DNA of 64,000 nt from Arthrobacter sp. StoSoilB19 (lineage in GTDB: Bacteria; Actinomycetota; Actinomycetes; Actinomycetales; Micrococcaceae): NCBI RefSeq assembly GCF_019977275.1, contig NZ_AP024650.1, positions 2,542,001 to 2,606,000 of the forward strand, in the 5' to 3' direction. Both the position numbers and the translations under genes were made by a program. Positions 59,510 through 64,000 of the stretch are shown piece by piece. Each line of letters starts with the position of its first letter. The first letter of the stretch is position 1. Below the pieces are notes generated by a model that searched no databases, was not told where the DNA came from, and saw only the letters and a list, made by a program, of their open reading frames with translations.

Positions 59510-60055
59510 ATGGGCAGCTATGCGGTGTTCCTCCGCGGCATCAACGTGGGCGGGATCAATATCAAGATGGCGGACCTGCGGGACGCGCTGAAATCCTGCG
59601 GCTTCACGGACGCAAAGACCCTGCTGGCCAGCGGAAACGTGGTGCTCAGCAGCACCCTGGACGCAGCATTGGTCAAACAGGAATGCGAAAAGTGCCTCCG
59701 GGCCGCCTTTGGCTATGAAGCGTGGGTTGTGGTCCTGGACGCCGGGCGGGTGGCCCAACTGGTGGATGGCTGCCCCTACCCGGACGACGACAGGTCCACC
59801 CACACCTACATCACCCTGTCCTCGGACACCGCCGTCCTTGACGAACTGGAGGCGGCCGGGTCAGCCCTTGAAAGCCAGGACCAGCAGCGGCTGGGGCCCG
59901 AAGCGCTTGCCTGGCTGGCCCCGGCGGGAGGGACACTGGACAGCCCCTTCAGCAAGATCAGCGCGAAAACGAAGTTCAAGGCCGCAACCACCACCCGCAA
60001 CCTGCGCACCCTCATCAAGGTCCGGGACGCCGCTGTCGCCCTGGCGGGCGGCTAG
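59510..60055 (+). CDS. DUF1697 family protein
   Basis: The 181-residue protein begins GSYAVFLRGINVGGINIKMADLRDALKSCGF, then TLLASGNVVLSS, the hallmark of DUF1697. The C-terminal part includes DSPFSKISAKTKFKAATTTRNLRTL. The family is small and of unknown function. ATG 59510 gives the conserved start; a GTG two codons upstream is possible. It follows ndgR by 44 bases on the same strand and may be read through from it; it converges on the GTPase gene. Confidence 0.87.
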   Translation: MGSYAVFLRGINVGGINIKMADLRDALKSCGFTDAKTLLASGNVVLSSTLDAALVKQECEKCLRAAFGYEAWVVVLDAGRVAQLVDGCPYPDDDRSTHTYITLSSDTAVLDELEAAGSALESQDQQRLGPEALAWLAPAGGTLDSPFSKISAKTKFKAATTTRNLRTLIKVRDAAVALAGG

Positions 60056-60078
60056 GTCATTATGGGCCGGTAGCAGCC

Positions 60079-61695
60079 CTACGGCCCCATGGCCTTCTTC
60101 AGCGCCTTGTTGAAGGCTGCCAGCCTGGCAATCTCCTCCTCCACGGGCGCCACCACCAGCTCCTGCGCCGCCGCTGCCACGGCGCTGTTCAGCCGCCGTC
60201 GTGCCCTTGCAGCGCGCACCCGGGCAGCACCGGACGCAATGAAACGGCCGGTGACCGCCAAAAATATCCCCAGCACCAGGCCGAAGGCGATCATCAAGGT
60301 GGGTACCGGCCAGCCTTCCGCGCGTGGAACTTCGGGCACCGGCAGCTGCAGGTAGGCCAGTCCGGCCAGGACGCCAAGCCAGCCCAGGCCGCCCAGCACC
60401 GTCAGCAGCGCCAGCCACTGAACCACGTTGAAGGCACCCCACCACCACGCCTTGCGGTTGGCCCCGATGTCGGTCCCGGCGATGGCCTGGTCCAGGGCGT
60501 CGGGCAGCCGGTCCCGGCCGGCCCTGGCCCTCCCCCTAATTGCTGCCCGCCAGGGTCCCGGAGCCCCCTCGCTGGCCGCGTCCGCAAATTCCCTGACGGC
60601 AGCGTCCGTCCGGGCCCGCTCCGGCGCGCCGGCGGGCGGCAGGGAGGTCCGGTTCAGCCCGGCAGGTGAATCCCTGCGGAGATTGAGGCGGCGCAGCGGG
60701 TCCGGGCGGAACCTGGAGAGCCAGCGGGTGACGGGCCAGCCGGTGCGCCGGACGGACTCCAGCCGGTAGGACTGGCCGACGGCCCGCACCACGGCAGGCA
60801 CGTTCGCTGCCACAGCCAGTTCGTCCGCGAGCCGGGACCTGGCGGCCGGCCGGACCCCTGCGGCGTCGCCGTCCCCGGAAGCCTGCCGCAGGTCCTGCCC
60901 GGCCTTGGTGATATCCGCCTCCAGCCGCCGGGACTGGGCCTGGCGCTGGACGGCCACCTTCCGGATCGCCGCCCGCACTTCCCCGATCCCCGCCCCCGTC
61001 ACCGCCGATGAAGGGAGGACCCGCACCTGTCCCAGCCCCTCACCTGCAAGGATTGCGTGCAGCGAGTCGAGCACGGGCTGCACATCGTGTTCCGGGAGCC
61101 GGTCCACCTGGTTCAGGACCACAAGCGTGACGGCCCCGTGCGAAGCGTGCGGCGCCAGGAACCCATGGTGGACGGCAGCGTCGGCATACTTCTGCGGGTC
61201 CAGCACCCACACCAGGACGTCCACCATCCCCACCATCCGCTGCACGATCCCGCGGTTGGCTGCATGGGTGGAGTCGAAGTCAGGCAGATCGAGCAGGATC
61301 AGCCCCGTCTGTTCGTCGGCGAAGCCGTCCACCGGCGCGGCGTGATGCCGGTTTCCCACTTCCAGCCAGTCGAGGAGGGCTTCGCTGCCTGCCGCTCCCC
61401 AAACACCTGCCAGTGGTTCCGATGTCGTCGGACGGCGGGCCGCCGCCGTCGCGATCTCCGCGCCGCTGACCGCGTTGAAGAGGGAGGACTTGCCGCTTCC
61501 GGTGGCCCCGAAAAATCCCACCACGGTGTGGTCGCCGGACAAGGAACGGCGGGAACTTGCGCGCTCCAGGACGTCGAACACGTCCTGCAGCGCCTGGTCC
61601 GGCAGGACCCCCTCCCCCAGCTCCCGGGCGTCCTGGAGCGCCTGGAGCCGGGCGTCCAGTTTGGAGGACGCGTGTGCCCCGCTGTGGCGGCTCAC
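60079..61695 (-). CDS. Dynamin-like membrane GTPase, second of a pair
   Basis: The 538-residue protein has Walker A GFFGATGSGKSSLFNAVSGAE near residue 60, a switch-II element LLDLPDFDSTHAANRG with Asp-Leu-Pro-Asp instead of the usual DxxG, and LVVLNQVDRLP as an NKxD-type motif. Two adjacent membrane helices lie near residues 435-505 (FNVVQWLALLTVLGGLGWLG; VPTLMIAFGLVLGIFLAVTG). Helical Arg/Ala-rich ends flank them. GTG 61695 overlaps the upstream gene stop by four bases. It resembles the large GTPases often annotated as ABC transporter or GTPase-domain protein in Arthrobacter. A role in membrane remodelling or division is inferred. Confidence 0.78.
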   Translation of the reverse strand: MSRHSGAHASSKLDARLQALQDARELGEGVLPDQALQDVFDVLERASSRRSLSGDHTVVGFFGATGSGKSSLFNAVSGAEIATAAARRPTTSEPLAGVWGAAGSEALLDWLEVGNRHHAAPVDGFADEQTGLILLDLPDFDSTHAANRGIVQRMVGMVDVLVWVLDPQKYADAAVHHGFLAPHASHGAVTLVVLNQVDRLPEHDVQPVLDSLHAILAGEGLGQVRVLPSSAVTGAGIGEVRAAIRKVAVQRQAQSRRLEADITKAGQDLRQASGDGDAAGVRPAARSRLADELAVAANVPAVVRAVGQSYRLESVRRTGWPVTRWLSRFRPDPLRRLNLRRDSPAGLNRTSLPPAGAPERARTDAAVREFADAASEGAPGPWRAAIRGRARAGRDRLPDALDQAIAGTDIGANRKAWWWGAFNVVQWLALLTVLGGLGWLGVLAGLAYLQLPVPEVPRAEGWPVPTLMIAFGLVLGIFLAVTGRFIASGAARVRAARARRRLNSAVAAAAQELVVAPVEEEIARLAAFNKALKKAMGP

Positions 61696-63458
61696 GCGCT
61701 CTCCGCCAGCCGGGCCAGTTCCCCGGCCTGCGCAGCAAGGCGTTGTGCGAGGGCGGGATTGCCTTCCGGCAGCCGCTGCAGGAACTTCTCCTGCTCGTCT
61801 GCCAGCAGGCGCCGGCACCGCGTGGCCAGATCTTCACGGGCTTTATCAGCCATGCGGCGCACGGCGTCCTCGCCGAACACCGCTTCCAGCAGGCGCTGGC
61901 CCACGACGGCGGTTCCGCCCGCCACGCCGATCTCCAGTCCGGTCAGGCCCGCAGTCATCGAAAACACCACGATCATCAGCGCGGCGCCGAGGCCGTTGAT
62001 GCCAAAGGACAGCCACCGGGCCTGCGTCCGCCGTCCCTGGCCTTCCGTCCGGATCAGCTCCATCAGGGCTTCCTGCCACGCCCGGATTTCCGCTGCTGCC
62101 CGTTCGGCGAACCCGGGCGCCGTCCCCGACAGGTCGTCCGGACCCAGCAGCTGCCGCCCCGCGGGGTCTGAGCGCCACCGCTGGTCGGTGTCCTCCGCTG
62201 CGTTGGCTGCCTCGTCCACAATGACGGCCTGAAGCCCGGTTTCGATGGCCGCCTCAACCCCGACGGCCGGTGCCGGTTCACCGCGGAAGAAGGCCCCCAG
62301 CCTGTCCCGGAACCGCCCCACATTCTGCTCAAGGGCGCGGAAGAATTCACCGGTGCCCACAAAATCCTGCCACCGGGCCAGCACTTCGCCCCGGAGGAGT
62401 GCACCGTCGCGGGTGGCATCAAGGATCCGCTTGGCGGCATCCGCGTAAGCCGCCACGGCGTCGGCCTCAAGTCGCGAGGCGGCCAGCTCCTGCTCACGGA
62501 CGGCGCCGGCGATATCCGGAATCCGATGGGCCAGGGCGCGGACGGTTCCATTCAGGGTCCGCCGTGCGACGGCGGCCCGGCCGGCAGCATCGGCGGCCAG
62601 GGCACCAAGCCAGTCCCGCAGCTCATTGACAGCGCCGGGAGGCAGCATGCCGTGCGGATCAAGGACCGTCTCGGCGATGATGAACAGCCGGCTCCCACCG
62701 AGCCCCTCCCGGTCGAGCAGGCCGCGGAGGTCCTCGCTTACCTCCGCCTGCGCGCCCGGCGGCACCCGGTCCAGCACCACTGCCACAGTAATGTCCCGCG
62801 CCGCCGCGTCCAGGAGGAGCTTCCAGGGAACGGCGTCCGCGTACCGGTTGGCTGTGGTGACAAACACCCACAAGTCCGCGGCGGCCAGCAGTTGCCCGGC
62901 CAGCAGGCGGTTTTGGTCGGAAATGGAGTCAACGTCCGGGGCGTCAAGGAGTGCGATGCCGGCCGGAACCGCCGGATCGGCCAGCAGCACCAGCGAAGCG
63001 GCGTCGCGCGGCTCCGGCATGGCGCCCGCGGCGGCCGGACTGCCGGCGAGGAAACCGCGGATCCGGCTTAGCCCGGGCAGGACCCGCTGCCCTTCAAACC
63101 ATGTTCCCTCCGCGGGGTTGTGCAGCAGGATGGGCTGGCGGGTAGTGGGGCGGATGGCCCCGGCCCGCGTGACGGGATGCCCCACGAGCCCGTTCACCAG
63201 GGTGGATTTGCCGGCACCGGTGGAACCGCCGACGACGGCAAGCAAGGGGGCGTCCAGGCTCCGGTACCGCGGAAGGATGTAGTCGTCCAGCTGCGCCCTT
63301 GCGGCCGACGTTTCGCGGCGTGCCTGGTCCGCGCCCGGCAGCGCGAGCGGCAGCAGCACATCGTCCAGGCCGCTGCGGATCTCCTCCAGCAGGGTCACTG
63401 CCGCCATGGCGTGCGGCACCGGCGGGATGGGGCGGCCGTGCTCGTCATGGGAGGTCAC
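61692..63458 (-). CDS. Dynamin-like membrane GTPase, first of a pair
   Basis: The 588-residue protein has Walker A VVGGSTGAGKSTLVNGLVGHP near residue 75, LLDAPDVDSISDQNR as the switch-II element and VVLDRVPPG where an NKxD motif is expected, so base recognition may be atypical. Hydrophobic segments near residues 485-520 (FGINGLGAALMIVVFSMTAG; LEIGVAGGTAVVGQ) form a hairpin. The C-terminal region is an Arg/Glu-rich helix. It starts at GTG 63458 and is coupled to the second gene by a GTGA overlap. Both paralogues share the D-x-P-D-x-D-S motif, which suggests they arose by duplication and act together. Confidence 0.78.
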   Translation of the reverse strand: MTSHDEHGRPIPPVPHAMAAVTLLEEIRSGLDDVLLPLALPGADQARRETSAARAQLDDYILPRYRSLDAPLLAVVGGSTGAGKSTLVNGLVGHPVTRAGAIRPTTRQPILLHNPAEGTWFEGQRVLPGLSRIRGFLAGSPAAAGAMPEPRDAASLVLLADPAVPAGIALLDAPDVDSISDQNRLLAGQLLAAADLWVFVTTANRYADAVPWKLLLDAAARDITVAVVLDRVPPGAQAEVSEDLRGLLDREGLGGSRLFIIAETVLDPHGMLPPGAVNELRDWLGALAADAAGRAAVARRTLNGTVRALAHRIPDIAGAVREQELAASRLEADAVAAYADAAKRILDATRDGALLRGEVLARWQDFVGTGEFFRALEQNVGRFRDRLGAFFRGEPAPAVGVEAAIETGLQAVIVDEAANAAEDTDQRWRSDPAGRQLLGPDDLSGTAPGFAERAAAEIRAWQEALMELIRTEGQGRRTQARWLSFGINGLGAALMIVVFSMTAGLTGLEIGVAGGTAVVGQRLLEAVFGEDAVRRMADKAREDLATRCRRLLADEQEKFLQRLPEGNPALAQRLAAQAGELARLAESA

Positions 63459-63603
63459 AGCTACATCATGCCAGTTGAGTAGGGGGCGCGAAGTTCCACC
63501 GCGTGTCGTCCCCAGCAGGGAATTCCCCCGCAGCAGGACGATTTTCTTCGAAACGACAGGCGGTCTCGTCCGGCTGGAGGGGAACCGGCCTGATGCTCAT
63601 AAA

Positions 63604-63635
63604 AAATGGCCCCGGGCTAATGCCCGGGACCATTT
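63604..63635 (-). terminator. Terminator downstream of the tRNA genes
   Basis: Arms 63604-63617 and 63622-63635 pair over 14 bp with one mismatch and a TAAT loop. On the minus strand the hairpin is followed by TTTTTTATGAGC, a typical U-tract. It lies just after tRNA-Glu. Confidence 0.9.
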
Positions 63636-63641
63636 CGATGG

Positions 63642-63714
63642 TGACCCCAGCGGGATTCGAACCCGCGTTACCGCCGTGAGAGGGCGGCGTACTAGGCCGC
63701 TATACGATGGGGCC
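63642..63714 (-). tRNA. tRNA-Glu (anticodon CUC)
   Basis: The 73-base minus-strand sequence begins GGCCCCATCGTATAGCGGCC and ends in CGCTGGGGTCA, forming a full cloverleaf. The anticodon loop CCTCTCAC gives CUC. The T-arm is GCGGGTTCGAATCCCGC. The 3' CCA is encoded (63639-63641). tRNA-Glu and tRNA-Gln upstream of the ndgR-leuC region is a common actinobacterial arrangement. Confidence 0.97.
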
Positions 63715-63843
63715 AGAGTACTTCCGGCAGCGTTTCCGCCGCTCAAGCTCAGTGAGTATTTCACACACTTTGCCGTGGTTTCAAATCGGCGAACCGAGTG
63801 GAAACCTACTGAATTCCAGCTGAAGCCAGCTTTCAAATCAGAG

Positions 63844-63915
63844 CTGGGATACCAGGACTCGAACCTAGAATGACGGTACCAGAAACCGTAGTGTTGCCAA
63901 TTACACCATATCCCA
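63844..63915 (-). tRNA. tRNA-Gln (anticodon CUG)
   Basis: The 72-base minus-strand sequence begins TGGGATATGGTGTAATTGGC and ends TCCTGGTATCCCAG. The anticodon loop TTTCTGGT gives CUG, and the T-arm is CTAGGTTCGAGTCCTGG. The acceptor stem is seven perfect pairs, with the U at position 1 typical of bacterial Gln tRNA and discriminator G. No CCA is encoded (CTC follows), unlike its neighbour. It is 130 bases upstream of tRNA-Glu on the same strand. Confidence 0.96.
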
Positions 63916-64000
63916 ATGGCACTTTCGGGCCGGTTTTCAGGGCTTTTTCCCTGCTCCGTGCGCCTCAGCACGAGAAATTACTTTACCCGAGACTTTCGGC

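Overview
The window looks like a chromosomal segment of a high-GC actinobacterium of the Micrococcales, most likely Arthrobacter, Pseudarthrobacter or a near relative. The evidence is the strong G/C bias at third codon positions, frequent GTG and TTG starts, the actinobacterial families DUF3052, DUF3145, DUF2469, DUF3515 and DUF177, the aceE-fasR-fabD-fabH-acpP-fabF order, and a fused oleBC gene as known from Micrococcus. The genus is an inference from gene content; there is no rRNA in the window.

Layout. 1-8.8 kb: the end of a DUF3052 gene, then divergent aceE (pyruvate dehydrogenase E1), the PucR-type regulator fasR and the FAS-II core fabD-fabH-acpP-fabF, linking acetyl-CoA supply to fatty-acid synthesis. 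8.8-19.2 kb, all on the minus strand: DUF3145; a DNA-processing operon yraN-comM-dprA-xerC; lepB2-lepB1-rnhB-DUF2469; and the translation block rpsP-khpA-rimM-trmD-rplS. 19.4-25 kb is an accessory stretch: an unrecognised protein, a two-domain VOC dioxygenase-like protein with a palindrome upstream, an amidohydrolase, a TPP riboswitch with thiC, and an alpha/beta hydrolase. 25-36.3 kb carries the SRP genes ffh and ftsY, a stand-alone zwf paralogue, PII plus ammonium transporter (glnK-amtB, without glnD), an MFS transporter and smc. 36.5-41.2 kb is a complete oleA-oleBC-oleD pathway for head-to-head long-chain alkenes, set between smc and mutM. 41.3-51.5 kb, mostly minus strand: mutM-rnc-rpmF-DUF177, coaD, an aminotransferase/spermidine-synthase-like pair (plus strand), rsmD-recG-DAK2-thiL. 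51.5-59.5 kb: a DUF3515 lipoprotein, ddl-gpsA-plsC-murA, and leuD-leuC with the divergent IclR regulator (NdgR/LtbR type). 59.5-64 kb: DUF1697, two overlapping dynamin-like membrane GTPase genes, and tRNA-Glu(CUC) and tRNA-Gln(CUG).

Most of the window is the conserved actinobacterial housekeeping backbone (leuCD ... recG-rsmD-coaD-DUF177-rpmF-rnc-mutM-smc-ftsY-amtB-glnK-ffh-rpsP ... rplS-lepB-rnhB) with small accessory modules inserted at its joints. I found no insertion sequences, phage genes or CRISPR arrays. The strongest individual leads are cis-regulatory: a 17-bp inverted repeat shared by the fasR and fabD upstream regions; a palindrome in the spacer of a predicted leaderless ndgR promoter; a terminator hairpin embedded in the first codons of lepB2; twin palindromes downstream of ffh and ftsY; and a probable ATT start codon. 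At protein level the leads are the ole cluster, the GTPase pair and the loss of glnD. Apart from the ole pathway, which is known chemistry, no clearly new multi-gene system stands out; the GTPase pair is the best candidate for under-described biology.
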